Position numbers and translations under genes: made by a program
Assembly (NCBI GenBank): GCA_043101615.1
Contig: JBICID010000072.1
Span: 55,533-119,532, forward strand
DNA length: 64,000 nucleotides
DNA from: JBLHKT01 sp043101615
Lineage (GTDB): Bacteria; Planctomycetota; Phycisphaerae; Phycisphaerales; UBA1924
Reading direction: 5' to 3'
Notes under the pieces: generated by a model
Database searches by the model: none
The model's input: the letters and a program-made list of their open reading frames with translations, nothing else
Told to the model about the DNA's origin: nothing
Shown: positions 18,048 to 27,501 of the stretch, one piece after another
Position numbering within the stretch: position 1 is the stretch's first letter
Layout of the letters: each line of letters starts with the position of its first letter

Positions 18048-20855
18048 ATGCCGCGCGCCAAGTCCACCAACCTGCCGACCGCCGGAACCAAGAAGCCTCG
18101 CGGCAAGGGTTCGGGAAAGAAAGACCCGTGGGCCACGCCCGCGATGCAGCAGTTCGTGAAGATCAAGAAGAAGCACCCGGGCTGCGTGCTGTTCTTCCGC
18201 ATGGGCGACTTCTACGAGCTGTTCGGCGAGGACGCGACGAAGGTCGCGCCCGACCTGGACCTGCGCCTGATGCACCGGGGCAACGACATCCCGGCCGCGG
18301 GCGTGCCGTACCACCAGCGCGACAAGTACCTGCGTCTGGCGATCGCGGCGGGCCATCGCGTCGCGGTGGTGGACCAGCTCGAGGACCCGAAGGACGCCAA
18401 GGGGGTGGTCGAGCGGGGCGTGACGCAGGTCATCTCGGCGGGCACGCTGATCGACGACGGGCTGCTGGAGTCCGAGGCGTCGAACTGGCTCGCGGCGGTC
18501 TGCTTCGACGACGACGAGCACGCCGGGCTTGCCTTCGCTGAGGCGAGCACGGGGGCGGTGCTGGTGCTGGACGGCTCCCTGGAGCGGGTGGGTGACGAGC
18601 TGGCGCGCCGTGGCGTGCGCGAGCTGCTGCACGCCGAGGACGCGGGCGGGACGACGCCCGAGCGTGTCGCGCGCCTGGTGGACACGTCGCGCGTGGGCAC
18701 GACGGGTCGGGCGGGGTGGCACTTCCGGGCGAGCGAGGCGATGGAGGCGATCCGGGAGCACTACCGCGTCGCGGGGGTCGAGGGGTTCGGGCTGACCGAG
18801 GACGCGCCCAGCACGCGGGCACTGGGGGCGATCCTGCGCTACGTCGCCGAGACGCAGGCCGTGGGCGCGGAGGCGACCAGCGCGACGAGCGGGTCGGAGT
18901 TTCAGTCGCAGCGGGCCTCTCTGGAGCACCTGCGTCCGCCGCGCCGTGTGGAGGAGGGAGCGCTGTGCCGCGTGGACCACGCGTCGCTGCGTTCGCTGGA
19001 GGTGGAGGAGACGATCCGGGGGGCGGGCGTGGAGGGGTCGCTGCTCGGGGTGTTCCTGAAGAGCCCGGTGGGGACGCGCTGCGTGGTGCGGACGCCGATG
19101 GGCAAGCGCCTGCTGCGCGACTGGCTGACCGCCCCGCTGGCCGACGCGGGCGCGATCCGCGCCCGCCAGGACGCGGTCGGGGCCTTGCACGACGACGCGG
19201 CCCTCGCCGAAGCAGTGCGGGGCGGGCTGGACGAGGTCGCGGACGTGGCGCGGATCGCGGGCCGGGTGGCGCTGGGGCGGACGACGCCGCGTGATCTGGT
19301 GTCGCTCGGACGGTCTTTGACGAGCGGGCCGGGGCTGGTCGAGGCGATCTCGCAGTCTGCGTCGCTATCGGGGCTGCACAGCGAACTCGCGGACCTGGTC
19401 GGGCGGCTGGAACCGCTGGGGGGGCGGATCGCGTCGAGCTGCGTGGAGGACCCGCCCGGTCGCGTGAGCGAGGGCGGGCTGATCGCGGACGGCGTGGACG
19501 CGGAGCTGGACGAGTGCCGCTCGCTGCAGACCGACGCTGGTGCCTGGCTGGCTGAGTACCAGGCCCGCCTGATCGAGGCGCACGACCTTCCGAGCCTGAA
19601 GGTGGGGTACAACCGTGTTTTCGGGTACTACATCGAGCTGCCGGCGGCGCAGGCGTCTCGGGCGCCGGCGGAGTTCGCCCGGAAGCAGACACTGAAGAAC
19701 GCCGAGCGGTTCATCACGCCGGAGCTCAAGGGTTTCGAGGACAGGGTGCAGTCGGCCGAGGCGCGGGCGCTGGAGCGTGAGCGGGTGCTGTTCGACGGGC
19801 TGTGCGAGGACTGTCGCGGACGGATCGGGGCGATCACGCGTTACGCGGAGCTGGTCGCGGAGCTGGACGCGCTGGCGGGGCTGGCGACCAAGGCGCGCGA
19901 GCGGGGCTGGGTTCGTCCTGAGGTCACGGACACCACCGAGCTGACCATCCACGGCGGGCGCCACCCGGTGCTGGACGAGCTGCTGGGGCACGAGTTCGTG
20001 CCAAACGACACCGAGCTGGCGACGCCCGAGCACCCGGAGCCGGTGGCGCTGATCACGGGCCCGAACATGGCGGGCAAGAGCACCTACATCCGCCAGACCG
20101 CGCTGCTCGCGCTGCTGGCGAGCACGGGCAGCTTCATCCCGGCCGACCGGGCGACCATCGGCGTGTGCGACCGGATCTTCACGCGCGTGGGCGCCGACGA
20201 CGCGATCCATCGCGGGCAGTCCACCTTCATGGTGGAGATGACGCAGGCCGCGACGATCCTCAACAACTGCACCCCACGCAGCCTGGTGGTGCTCGACGAG
20301 ATCGGGCGCGGCACGAGCACGCTGGACGGGCTGAGCCTGGCGTGGGCGATCACGGAGTTCCTCGCACTGTTGGCGTCCGACCCGAGCGATGGCTCTCGTG
20401 GGGGCGGACCGCGGACGCTGTTCGCGACGCACTACCACGAGCTGACCGAGCTGGAAAAGCGACTCGACGGAAGGGTCCGCAACCTGCACGTCGCGGTGAA
20501 CGAGTGGGCGGACCAGAGCGGGCGGACCGAGGTGGTCTTCCTGCACCGGATCAAGCCGGGGCGGGCGGACCGCAGCTACGGCGTGCACGTGGCCCAGCTC
20601 GCGGGCCTGCCGGCGAGCGTGGTCGCCCGGGCGGGCGAGGTGCTCGAGACGCTGTCGGTGCAGCAGGCGGGGCGGGTTGAGACCGGGGCGGTGCGGGCCC
20701 CCCAGCCGAGGACCCCGGAGCCGCAGATGGGGCTGTTCACCGAGTACGTGTCACACCCGGCGGTGGAGCGGCTTCGGGAGATCAAGCTCGACGGGCTGTC
20801 ACCGTTGCAGGCGTTCGATCTCTTGCGGGAGTTGGCGGACTCAACGAAGTGCTAG
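18048..20855 (+). CDS. mutS: DNA mismatch repair protein MutS
   Basis: A protein of 935 residues that recognises mismatches and starts repair. The mismatch-contact motif is Phe55-Tyr56-Glu57 in FFRMGDFYELF. The ATPase has Walker A GPNMAGKST (671-679), the DEIGRGTST Walker B near 752 and THYHEL near 797. The protein is a MutS1 type with clamp and lever regions. A basic N-terminal tail of about 30 residues precedes the first domain. The stop TAG at 20853-20855 lies in the left arm of a large inverted repeat shared with the convergent gene. No mutL is in the window. Confidence 0.97.
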   Translation: MPRAKSTNLPTAGTKKPRGKGSGKKDPWATPAMQQFVKIKKKHPGCVLFFRMGDFYELFGEDATKVAPDLDLRLMHRGNDIPAAGVPYHQRDKYLRLAIAAGHRVAVVDQLEDPKDAKGVVERGVTQVISAGTLIDDGLLESEASNWLAAVCFDDDEHAGLAFAEASTGAVLVLDGSLERVGDELARRGVRELLHAEDAGGTTPERVARLVDTSRVGTTGRAGWHFRASEAMEAIREHYRVAGVEGFGLTEDAPSTRALGAILRYVAETQAVGAEATSATSGSEFQSQRASLEHLRPPRRVEEGALCRVDHASLRSLEVEETIRGAGVEGSLLGVFLKSPVGTRCVVRTPMGKRLLRDWLTAPLADAGAIRARQDAVGALHDDAALAEAVRGGLDEVADVARIAGRVALGRTTPRDLVSLGRSLTSGPGLVEAISQSASLSGLHSELADLVGRLEPLGGRIASSCVEDPPGRVSEGGLIADGVDAELDECRSLQTDAGAWLAEYQARLIEAHDLPSLKVGYNRVFGYYIELPAAQASRAPAEFARKQTLKNAERFITPELKGFEDRVQSAEARALERERVLFDGLCEDCRGRIGAITRYAELVAELDALAGLATKARERGWVRPEVTDTTELTIHGGRHPVLDELLGHEFVPNDTELATPEHPEPVALITGPNMAGKSTYIRQTALLALLASTGSFIPADRATIGVCDRIFTRVGADDAIHRGQSTFMVEMTQAATILNNCTPRSLVVLDEIGRGTSTLDGLSLAWAITEFLALLASDPSDGSRGGGPRTLFATHYHELTELEKRLDGRVRNLHVAVNEWADQSGRTEVVFLHRIKPGRADRSYGVHVAQLAGLPASVVARAGEVLETLSVQQAGRVETGAVRAPQPRTPEPQMGLFTEYVSHPAVERLREIKLDGLSPLQAFDLLRELADSTKC

Positions 20856-20949
20856 CCCCGAGCGCAATCGGGGGGAATCTCCGCCATGCAACGAGTCCGC
20901 ATGCCGCCGGGGATTCGGCAAGAACCCCCTCGCCGGCGCTCGGGGCTAG
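20852..20949. repeat. Inverted repeat spanning both stop codons of convergent genes
   Basis: CTAGCCCCGAGCGC (20852-20865) is exactly complementary to GCGCTCGGGGCTAG (20936-20949), with a 70-base interior that can fold further (gaatctccgccatgc with gcatgccgccggggattc). Both arms contain the TAG stop of the gene entering from that side. It is probably a bidirectional terminator built from two copies of a dispersed repeat found also at 50075 and 61466. Confidence 0.8.
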
Positions 20950-21539
20950 TTGTTGGGGGCTTTGAGTTTGGCGGGGTCGAATGGCTCGCCCTCGGGGACG
21001 TAGACGAGGTCGTAGCGCGGGGTCCACTCGCCGTTGTCGCCCAGCTGTGTGCCGGTCTGGCGGACCCAGCCCTCCGCGACGGGGCGCACGTGCATGCGGA
21101 TCTGCGTAACGTCGCCGTCGGGCTTGATCTGCTCGCCCTCGAAGAGCAGGCCATCGCCGGGGGATCGCTGTTCGTCGCTCGCGTCCGCGGCCCCGGAGAA
21201 GACGTTGCCCTGCTGGTCGACCCAGAGCTGTCGCCACACGCGTGCGCTGGCGTCGTAGTGGTTCCAGCTCTCGCCGATGTAGTCCTGCCCCTCGCTGGCC
21301 CACGCCTCGTGCAGCACCTTGCCGTTCACGCGCAGCTCGAGCACGTTCCGCCCGGAGAGCCGGCCGTCGCTCACCGAGTAGCAGTCCCACTCGCCCGCCC
21401 AGAAGTGCAGGGCTGTCTCGGGAGAGTCGGCGTGCCGTTCGGCAGCGTCGGGCATGGCGAGACCGGCCGCGAGCGTGGCGGCGAGTGCGCCGAGCAGGCA
21501 GGCGGCCCGGGCGGGGAAACCGAGGCGGGCGTGTCGCAT
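20946..21539 (-). CDS. Secreted DUF1579-like protein
   Basis: A protein of 197 residues with a signal peptide (about 1-28, ending near GLAMPDA). The mature part reads FWAGEWDCY, then alternating strands (LELRVNGKVLHEAW, SWNHYDASARVWRQLWVD), the pattern of DUF1579-like beta-barrel proteins of unknown function. The start ATG 21537-21539 is chosen for the signal peptide and an AAAGGA ribosome binding site; the frame stays open upstream. It is divergent from the lipoprotein at 21748. I assign the family from pattern only. Confidence 0.65.
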   Translation of the reverse strand: MRHARLGFPARAACLLGALAATLAAGLAMPDAAERHADSPETALHFWAGEWDCYSVSDGRLSGRNVLELRVNGKVLHEAWASEGQDYIGESWNHYDASARVWRQLWVDQQGNVFSGAADASDEQRSPGDGLLFEGEQIKPDGDVTQIRMHVRPVAEGWVRQTGTQLGDNGEWTPRYDLVYVPEGEPFDPAKLKAPNN

Positions 21540-21747
21540 GGAGAGGTCCTTTCGGGCGTGGGCCGTTGGGGCACCGCTCGATTCGCACCGGTGGTCGTGT
21601 CGGTCGCGTCCGGAGCCCCGGAACGTGCGAGTCTGGCACGATCCCGACAACCCGCACAGGCCGCGCAGACCAACGGGCGGGGCCCGTCGCGTGGGGCACA
21701 CCGCCCGATTGGGTGGCGATTCGGGGTCTGGAATCCATCCTCGAACC

Positions 21748-22470
21748 ATGGCGAAGTCCGGAACACTGCTCGGGGTCGTGGGCGCGGGGGCGCTGCTGTG
21801 CCTGGCGGGCTGCCAGCGGAGCGCGACCTTCGAGGCCGAGGCGGCGCTGCGACCCGGCGCGGTCTACACCGGCCCCGCGGTGGCGACCTTCCACATCCCG
21901 GTCGACCGGCTGACCATCGGGCAGATCGCTCGCGAGCTGACCGCGATGGCCGACGCCAACCGGGCCTTTGCCGGGGTGACCAGCCTGCACCCCACCAGCA
22001 CGCAGACCGACCAGCTGCACGCGGTGGACCGCACGCACGCACGCCGTCTCGGCGAGATCATGGACGTCATCGGGTGGCCGACCGAGCGGGTGGTGGGCGC
22101 CGAGGCGTCCGCCGCGGCCTTCCAGATCGCCAAGGCGTCGTCGGACGACCCGGAGTTCCAGCGTCGGTGCCTGTCTTTGATGCACGACCGGCTGGCCTCG
22201 CGCCAGGTCGACCCGGAGCGGGTCGCGCTGCTGACCGACCGCGTCCGCATCCAGGCGGGCCAGGGACAGTGGTACGGGACGCACGTGCGCGTGCACCGCA
22301 ACGAGCACGGGACGCTGATCGCGACCGAGACAGCTCCCATCGACGACCCGGCGTCTCTCGACAAGCGGCGCGACGAGCTCGGGCTCGACCCGTGGCGGCA
22401 CTACTGCCGCAAGGTGGCCGACACCGCGGCCCGAGCGAGCATGCCCACACTCGGCGGCAAGCCCCGCTAA
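21748..22470 (+). CDS. Lipoprotein with DUF6624-like domain
   Basis: A protein of 240 residues. The signal ends in LCLAGC with the lipid Cys at residue 22. The second half holds GWPTERVVG, then QIAKASSDDPEFQRRCLSLM and LLTDRVRIQAGQGQWYGTHV, a pattern I associate with DUF6624, whose function is unknown. A first half of about 80 residues includes an early VDRLTIGQIARELTAMADAN helix. Start ATG 21748. Intergenic space of about 208 bases separates it from the divergent secreted protein and probably holds both promoters, though none stands out. The family call is from memory. Confidence 0.7.
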   Translation: MAKSGTLLGVVGAGALLCLAGCQRSATFEAEAALRPGAVYTGPAVATFHIPVDRLTIGQIARELTAMADANRAFAGVTSLHPTSTQTDQLHAVDRTHARRLGEIMDVIGWPTERVVGAEASAAAFQIAKASSDDPEFQRRCLSLMHDRLASRQVDPERVALLTDRVRIQAGQGQWYGTHVRVHRNEHGTLIATETAPIDDPASLDKRRDELGLDPWRHYCRKVADTAARASMPTLGGKPR

Positions 22471-22576
22471 CCCCCCCACCCCCGCACCCTCTCACATCGA
22501 CCAAGACGCGCTCCGAGTCGTAGCGCCCTGAGCGCGGCATGAACGCGCGGCCGCTGTGGGGGGGGTAGGATCGGCG

Positions 22577-23149
22577 ATGCTGAGCCCCGAGTACCTGAAA
22601 TCGAAGTTCGACGGCGCGCTCCCGTACGACGACTATGTCGCGACGGGCAAGCCGAACCACCGCGAGGCCTGGGAGGCGGTCCACGGCCGCGTGACGCTCA
22701 CCCAGACGCAGCGGGCGATGCTGGCCGGGATGACCCGCCAGCTGTACGCGCTGGTGGTCTCGGGCACGTGGTGCGGGGACTGCTCCCAGCAGCTCCCGAT
22801 CCTGAAGCACGCCGAGGACGCGTCGGGGGGCAGGCTCGCGGTCCGGTACGTGGACCGTGACGAGCACATGGACCTGGCCGAGCGGCTGCAGATCTGCGAG
22901 GGCACGCGCGTGCCGGTCTGCCTGCTGCTCAACGAGGACTTCGACTTCCTGGCGTTCGTGGGCGACCGGGTGCTGGCCCGGTACCGGGCGATGGCGGAGC
23001 GACAGCTCGGCGCGTCGTGCCCGCTGCCCGGGGCGCCGGTGCCCGACGACGAGCTGAGCGCGACGACCGCGGACTGGATCGACGAGATCGAGCGGGCGCA
23101 GCTGATCTGCCGGCTGAGCACGAAGCTGCGGGCGCGTCACGGGGATTGA
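22577..23149 (+). CDS. Thioredoxin-family protein
   Basis: A protein of 190 residues with WCGDC (65-69), a thioredoxin-like active site with Cys66 and Cys69, in the context VVSGTWCGDCSQQLPILKHAED. GTRVPVCLLLNED near 120 supplies the cis-proline. There is no signal peptide, so it should act in the cytosol. It resembles the thioredoxin-like family with a long N-terminal helix. ATG 22577 is preceded by TAGGA; an in-frame GTG at 22556 is less likely. Partners are not evident. It is convergent with the release-factor-like gene across a repeat region. Confidence 0.85.
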   Translation: MLSPEYLKSKFDGALPYDDYVATGKPNHREAWEAVHGRVTLTQTQRAMLAGMTRQLYALVVSGTWCGDCSQQLPILKHAEDASGGRLAVRYVDRDEHMDLAERLQICEGTRVPVCLLLNEDFDFLAFVGDRVLARYRAMAERQLGASCPLPGAPVPDDELSATTADWIDEIERAQLICRLSTKLRARHGD

Positions 23150-23182
23150 GGCCGGTGCGGGTTTGCGAGCGTGGGAGACTGT

Positions 23183-23255
23183 CCTGTCGCTGGCCCTGCG
23201 GGCTCGTAGGAAAGACAGCCCCGTCGCTTGCGCTCCGGGCTCGTAGAAACACGAG
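23183..23255. repeat. Two imperfect 37-nt tandem repeats
   Basis: A first unit (23183-23219, cctgtcgctggccctgcggg...) and a second (23220-23255, cccgtcgcttgcgctccggg...) share GGGCTCGTAG and most flanking bases. Read on the minus strand each begins CTACGAGCCC and resembles the dispersed repeat seen at 20852 and 50075. They fill the gap between two convergent genes. Confidence 0.65.
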
Positions 23256-23260
23256 CGCGC

Positions 23261-23818
23261 TCAGCTTCGCAGCGGGCGTTTGCCGAGGCGCGAGCGTTCG
23301 TCGTTGACGCGCTCGAACGCGGGGGGGTGGCCCGCGACGAGGCGGATGAGTTGCGAGGCGGTGCACTCGAGGCGCGTGCTGGCGCCGCCGCGTCCGGGCT
23401 CCCAGGAGCAGGCGCAGAGCACGTCCATCGCCTCGGCGAGCATGGAGGGGTAATCGCGGTGACGCGTGCTGCACGCGATCTTGCGTCCCCTGACACGCGC
23501 CCGCCACAGCTCGGAACGGATGTCACCGGACGGGACGCCGACGCGGTGCTCGGTCGCGAGCGTGAGGCGCAGGCGACGCAGGGCGACCCGCCTGTTCTCC
23601 TCGAGCGAGCGGCGCTCCCCGGCCTGGCCCGACAGGCCGGTCGGGGTGTGCGTGAGCGTGACGTGCGTCTCGACCTTGTTGCGTCGCTGCCCGCCGGGGC
23701 CGGAGCGCCGGCCCCGGGCCTCCTCGCACTGGCCCAGGAGCGTCTCGTCGTCCAGGGCCGCGGGGTGGGTCGGGCGTTCGACCGGCTGCTCGAAGATCTC
23801 GGCGAAGGGGTCAACCAT
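23261..23818 (-). CDS. Release-factor-like peptidyl-tRNA hydrolase (GGQ domain)
   Basis: A protein of 185 residues with RSGPGGQRRNKVETHVTLTH near residue 37: the GGQ loop of class I release factors, followed by the conserved strand. It lacks the codon-recognition domains, so it is a stand-alone GGQ protein like ArfB/YaeJ or the planctomycete release-factor-like proteins. It probably frees nascent chains from stalled ribosomes. A basic C-terminal end (KRPLRS) would reach into the ribosome. Start ATG 23816-23818 gives an 8-base overlap with the metallopeptidase gene upstream (ATGGTTGA), so translation is coupled. Earlier in-frame sequence is not domain-like. Confidence 0.82.
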   Translation of the reverse strand: MVDPFAEIFEQPVERPTHPAALDDETLLGQCEEARGRRSGPGGQRRNKVETHVTLTHTPTGLSGQAGERRSLEENRRVALRRLRLTLATEHRVGVPSGDIRSELWRARVRGRKIACSTRHRDYPSMLAEAMDVLCACSWEPGRGGASTRLECTASQLIRLVAGHPPAFERVNDERSRLGKRPLRS

Positions 23819-24683
23819 CGTCGCCGGCCTGTTGCTGGGCGTCGCGGTGGCGTTCGAGTTGGCCCATGAAGTCGGCCCGCTCGACGCGGTCGTCGATGGC
23901 TTCGGCGGGCAGGTTCCAGAGCGCCGCGACGGCCTCGAGCCCACCGGGATCGTGGGACGCGAGCTGGCGCCGCGTGAAGGGGTAGTAGTCGTTGAGCCCG
24001 AAGTACGCCTCGGACAGCTCGGCGAAGTACTCCATGCGGTTGCTGAGGGCGTAGGCGCGGACGGGCTCGGTCGAGGTGTTGCGGTCCACGGCCTCGTAGA
24101 CGCCGGACTCCCTCGCGCTCTCGTACGCCCTGGCGATGCGCTCGTCGTCCACGCCGAGCAGGTGGTGGTAGGCGTGGGCGAGCTCGTGGAAGGTCATGAA
24201 GGGCTGGTCGCGACGCCAGACCGGGAAGTCCGCGGCCCGGACGATCTCGACGCCGCCGGTCTTCTCCGCGAGCAGGCCGTGCGACGTGACCCAGTCGGTG
24301 GAGGCGTGGAAGCACATGCCGCGCCCGCTCATGCCGCCGGGGACGACCGCGCCCTGAGACTCGACCCAGAACGTGACGGTGCGGAGCACCTCGAACGCGG
24401 GCCCTGGGACGATCTCCTCGATCACCGCGAGGTCGTGCTCGAGCAGCAGCAGCACGTGCGCGAGCAGATCGGGGTCACGCTCCTCGAGCGAGGTGTGCAC
24501 CATCACGCCGAATCCGCGGACGGTGTGGCGGGTGTAGTCGGCGAGGTCCTCGCGATACTCGGACACGGTCTCGGAGGCAGCCGCCGTCTCCGGTTCCGGC
24601 GCGCCGGGCTGGGCCAACGCCCCCCAGGTGCAGCACGCAAGCAGGCAGGCCGGCGGGATCGATCGGTGTGCGTGTCGCCTCAT
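23811..24683 (-). CDS. Secreted zinc metallopeptidase-like protein
   Basis: A protein of 290 residues with a signal peptide (about 1-25). HELAH (166-170) is the zinc motif, followed by AYHH, and Glu218 or Glu222 in MEYFAELSEAYFG could be the third ligand, as in gluzincins. The phrase NDYYPFTRRQL follows. The family is not one I can name, but proteins of this layout occur in many bacteria. It is probably periplasmic or surface-attached. It lies 10 bases after tsaD and overlaps the release-factor-like gene by 8 bases, so it belongs to a leftward group starting at ctpA or tsaD. Confidence 0.78.
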   Translation of the reverse strand: MRRHAHRSIPPACLLACCTWGALAQPGAPEPETAAASETVSEYREDLADYTRHTVRGFGVMVHTSLEERDPDLLAHVLLLLEHDLAVIEEIVPGPAFEVLRTVTFWVESQGAVVPGGMSGRGMCFHASTDWVTSHGLLAEKTGGVEIVRAADFPVWRRDQPFMTFHELAHAYHHLLGVDDERIARAYESARESGVYEAVDRNTSTEPVRAYALSNRMEYFAELSEAYFGLNDYYPFTRRQLASHDPGGLEAVAALWNLPAEAIDDRVERADFMGQLERHRDAQQQAGDDG

Positions 24684-24693
24684 CGTCAGCCTC

Positions 24694-25779
24694 TCAGCAC
24701 GCCGTGGTGGGCACGGCCTCCAGGGACAGGTCGCTCGTCTCGCCCCGCTCGAGCAGCACCGCCCCGAGCCCCGCGATCATCGCGCCGTTGTCCACGCAGT
24801 AGTCCATCGGGGGGACCCGGAGCGCGAGCCCGTGCTCGGTGGTGAACGCCTCCAGCTCGGACCGCACACGCGAGTTGGCGCTGACACCGCCGCCAACTAC
24901 CAGGGACTCGACGCGGTCTCCGCGCTCCCCCAGCGTCTCGAGCGCCCGCCCGAGCTTGACGGTCAGGGCCCGGACCGCGGCCCGCTGAAAACTCGCGGCC
25001 AGATCGCGGACGCGCTCGGGCGTCAGCTCCGGGGCCGGCTCGACCCGGACCTCGGGCTTGCCCGGAATCTTGCGGGGCTGCGGACGACCCTTCGCGGCGT
25101 ACAGCATCGCGGTCTTGAGCCCGGAGAAGCTGAAATCCAGCGAGTCGGGCCCGAGTCGCGAGACCGGGAAGTCGTGGGCCCGGTCGTCGGCGTCGGGGTC
25201 CTGGGCCAGCCGGTCGATGGCGGGGCCGCCGGGGTGGCCGAGGTCGAGTATGGACGCGGCCTTGTCGAAGGCCTCGCCGACGGCGTCGTCGATGGTGCCG
25301 CCGAGGCGTTCGAGCTCGGTGGGACCATCGAGGCGGTACATGGTGGTATGGCCGCCGCTGACGACGAGGCCGAGGGCCGGGAAGGCGATGGGGTCCGGGA
25401 TCGAGTCGCCCCGTGCGAGTGCCGGCGCGTGCAGGTGGGCGTGCACGTGGTCTACGCCGACGAGGGGGATGCCCAGCGACCACGCGAGCGACTTGGCGGC
25501 GCTCAGGCCGACCAGCAGGCTGCCGATGAGCCCGGGGCGGTGCCCGACCGAGACCGCGTCGAGGTCGGCCAGGCGGATGCCGGCGCGGTCGACCGCGGCA
25601 CGGACCGTGGGCAGGATCCGCTCGGCGTGGGCGCGGCTGGCGATCTCGGGCACCACGCCGCCGTACTCGGCGTGCAGGTCGTGCTGGGCGTGCACCACGC
25701 TCGACAGCACCCGCTGCGGGCCGTCGGTCACCGACGCCGCGGTCTCGTCGCACGAGCTCTCGATCCCCAGGATCAGCAC
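24694..25779 (-). CDS. tsaD: tRNA threonylcarbamoyladenosine synthesis ATPase TsaD
   Basis: A protein of 361 residues of the Kae1/YgjD family. It transfers the threonylcarbamoyl group to A37 of tRNAs reading ANN codons, with TsaB and TsaE. The start MLILGIESSCDETAASV is diagnostic; His111 and His115 (VDHVHAHLHAP) are the metal ligands, SGGHTTMY and DDAVGEAFDKAA follow, and GGGVSANSRVR lies near 297. Length is slightly above the usual 340 because of a loop near 235-250. ATG 25777-25779. It is 21 bases after the ctpA-like gene and 10 before the metallopeptidase. Confidence 0.97.
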   Translation of the reverse strand: MLILGIESSCDETAASVTDGPQRVLSSVVHAQHDLHAEYGGVVPEIASRAHAERILPTVRAAVDRAGIRLADLDAVSVGHRPGLIGSLLVGLSAAKSLAWSLGIPLVGVDHVHAHLHAPALARGDSIPDPIAFPALGLVVSGGHTTMYRLDGPTELERLGGTIDDAVGEAFDKAASILDLGHPGGPAIDRLAQDPDADDRAHDFPVSRLGPDSLDFSFSGLKTAMLYAAKGRPQPRKIPGKPEVRVEPAPELTPERVRDLAASFQRAAVRALTVKLGRALETLGERGDRVESLVVGGGVSANSRVRSELEAFTTEHGLALRVPPMDYCVDNGAMIAGLGAVLLERGETSDLSLEAVPTTAC

Positions 25780-25800
25780 GGGCGGGCCTGTGACACGGGG

Positions 25801-27501
25801 TCAGCCATCGGACTCGGGCTCGCTGTCGTGGGCGGGCTCGACGCCGGCGTCGATCAGCCAGCGCTCCAGGTTCTGGCCCGTGATGGACAGGCGCGCGACC
25901 TCGTTGCCCGCGGCGTCGCGGACGATGAGCTGCCCGCCCGCGACCGCAGCCTCGTCCGGCCAGAGATCGAGCTCGTCCTCCACCGCGTCCTCGTCCTCGA
26001 CCACCGTCGAGATGGCCTGGATACGCCGGTCCACACGCTCCAGCTCGCGCAGCAGACGCTCCCGCTGGCGGCTGGCCGCCAGGAGCTGCTCCTGATCGAT
26101 GGACAGGTCCGCGGACTCGTCGCTGATCGGGCGCCACGCGCCGGTCTCGAGGCGGGTCACCAGCGCGTTCACGGCGCCGGCCATCTGCGGGTCGGACAGG
26201 TGCTCGAGCACCCAATCCGGGTCGCCCCAGTTCTCGGGCTCGGCCTCGGGGTCGGCCTCGAGCCCGGGGCCGCGCAGGATCTCCTGCTCGCGCCGGACGC
26301 GCCAGGACTCGAGCACCTCCTCGCGGGTCATTGGCACGTAGTAGCCCTCGCTCGGGTCCACGCCCCAGGTCGCCGAGTCGTCCAGACGGTGGATGCTCCG
26401 CCCGGAGGGCAGGTAGTAGGCCTGCTCGGTCATCTTGAGCACACCGGCCTCGCCCGAGAGCGACTTGACCGACTGCACCGAGCCCTTGCCGAAGGTCCGC
26501 TCGCCGACCGCGACCGCGCGCCCGTTCTCGACCAGCGCCCCGGACAGCACCTCGCTGGCCGAGGCGCTCTGGGCGTTGATGAGCACGGTCATCGGGAAGT
26601 TGGGCAGCGTGCCCTCCTCGCGGGCCGCGGCGGACTGCTCGGGGTACGCCCGCCCGCGGGTGGAGACGATGGTGCCGTCCTCGAGGAACAGGTCCGCGAT
26701 GCGGATGGCCTCGTCCAGCAGGCCGCCGGGGTTCCAGCGCAGGTCGAGCACGAGCCCGCCGAGCGGCTCGTTGGGGGCGAGCCCCGCCTCCTCGCGTGCG
26801 TCCTGGATCGCCCGCAGCACCTCCGCGGCGCACCCGGGGGTGAACTGCGTCAGCCGGATGTAGGCGATGTTGCGGGTCGGGTCGATCAGGTAGCGCCACG
26901 CCCCGTCGTCCCCGGGCTCTCGGTGCACGCCCTTCACCGCCTGCACCTTGATGCGGTTGCGGACGATGGTGATCTCCAGCGTCTCGCCGTCGCGGTCCAC
27001 GGTGACCTCGACGGGCGTGCCCGGCGTGCCCATCAGGCGGTCCACGCAGTCGTCCACGGTCATGTCCTTGGTGGGCTCGCCGTCGATGTGGGTGATCTCG
27101 TCGCCCGCCATGAGGCCCGCCCGCCACGCCGGGGAGCCGTCCATGGGGGTGATGATGATCAGGTGGTCACCCGGCTTGTTCACCTCGGCCCCGATGCCGA
27201 CGTACTCGCCGGTCAGGCCCTTGTCGAAGTCGCGCTGCTCGACCGGCGGGACGTAGACCGTGTACGGGTCGCCCAGCACCTCGAGCATGCCGTCGATCGC
27301 GGCCCGCTGGAGTTCGGCCTCGTCCACCTCCTCGACGTAGTACCGGTCGATCATGTCCTTCACGTCGATCAGCGGGGAGAAGAAGCCGTAGTCCTCCGAG
27401 CGGGTGCCGATGGCGACCGCGGACCCCACCACCGCGACGGCCAGCGTGCAGGTCAGCACGGTGCGGGTGAGGAGGGTGAGGCGGCTGGTGGTGTCTGGCA
27501 T
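25801..27501 (-). CDS. S41-family C-terminal processing protease
   Basis: A protein of 566 residues. An N-terminal membrane segment (about 10-32) is followed by an S41 N-terminal domain, a PDZ domain (about 95-180) and the protease core. The Ser-Lys dyad is Ser314 in SASASE and Lys339 in FGKGSVQ, at the same spacing (25) as E. coli Prc. GLVLDLRWNPGG near 250 is the conserved strand. The tail from about 420 is an added charged helical region (about 145 residues) not usual in CtpA. It cleaves periplasmic proteins near their C-termini. ATG 27499-27501 has AAGGA upstream. It heads the group with tsaD. Confidence 0.93.
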   Translation of the reverse strand: MPDTTSRLTLLTRTVLTCTLAVAVVGSAVAIGTRSEDYGFFSPLIDVKDMIDRYYVEEVDEAELQRAAIDGMLEVLGDPYTVYVPPVEQRDFDKGLTGEYVGIGAEVNKPGDHLIIITPMDGSPAWRAGLMAGDEITHIDGEPTKDMTVDDCVDRLMGTPGTPVEVTVDRDGETLEITIVRNRIKVQAVKGVHREPGDDGAWRYLIDPTRNIAYIRLTQFTPGCAAEVLRAIQDAREEAGLAPNEPLGGLVLDLRWNPGGLLDEAIRIADLFLEDGTIVSTRGRAYPEQSAAAREEGTLPNFPMTVLINAQSASASEVLSGALVENGRAVAVGERTFGKGSVQSVKSLSGEAGVLKMTEQAYYLPSGRSIHRLDDSATWGVDPSEGYYVPMTREEVLESWRVRREQEILRGPGLEADPEAEPENWGDPDWVLEHLSDPQMAGAVNALVTRLETGAWRPISDESADLSIDQEQLLAASRQRERLLRELERVDRRIQAISTVVEDEDAVEDELDLWPDEAAVAGGQLIVRDAAGNEVARLSITGQNLERWLIDAGVEPAHDSEPESDG

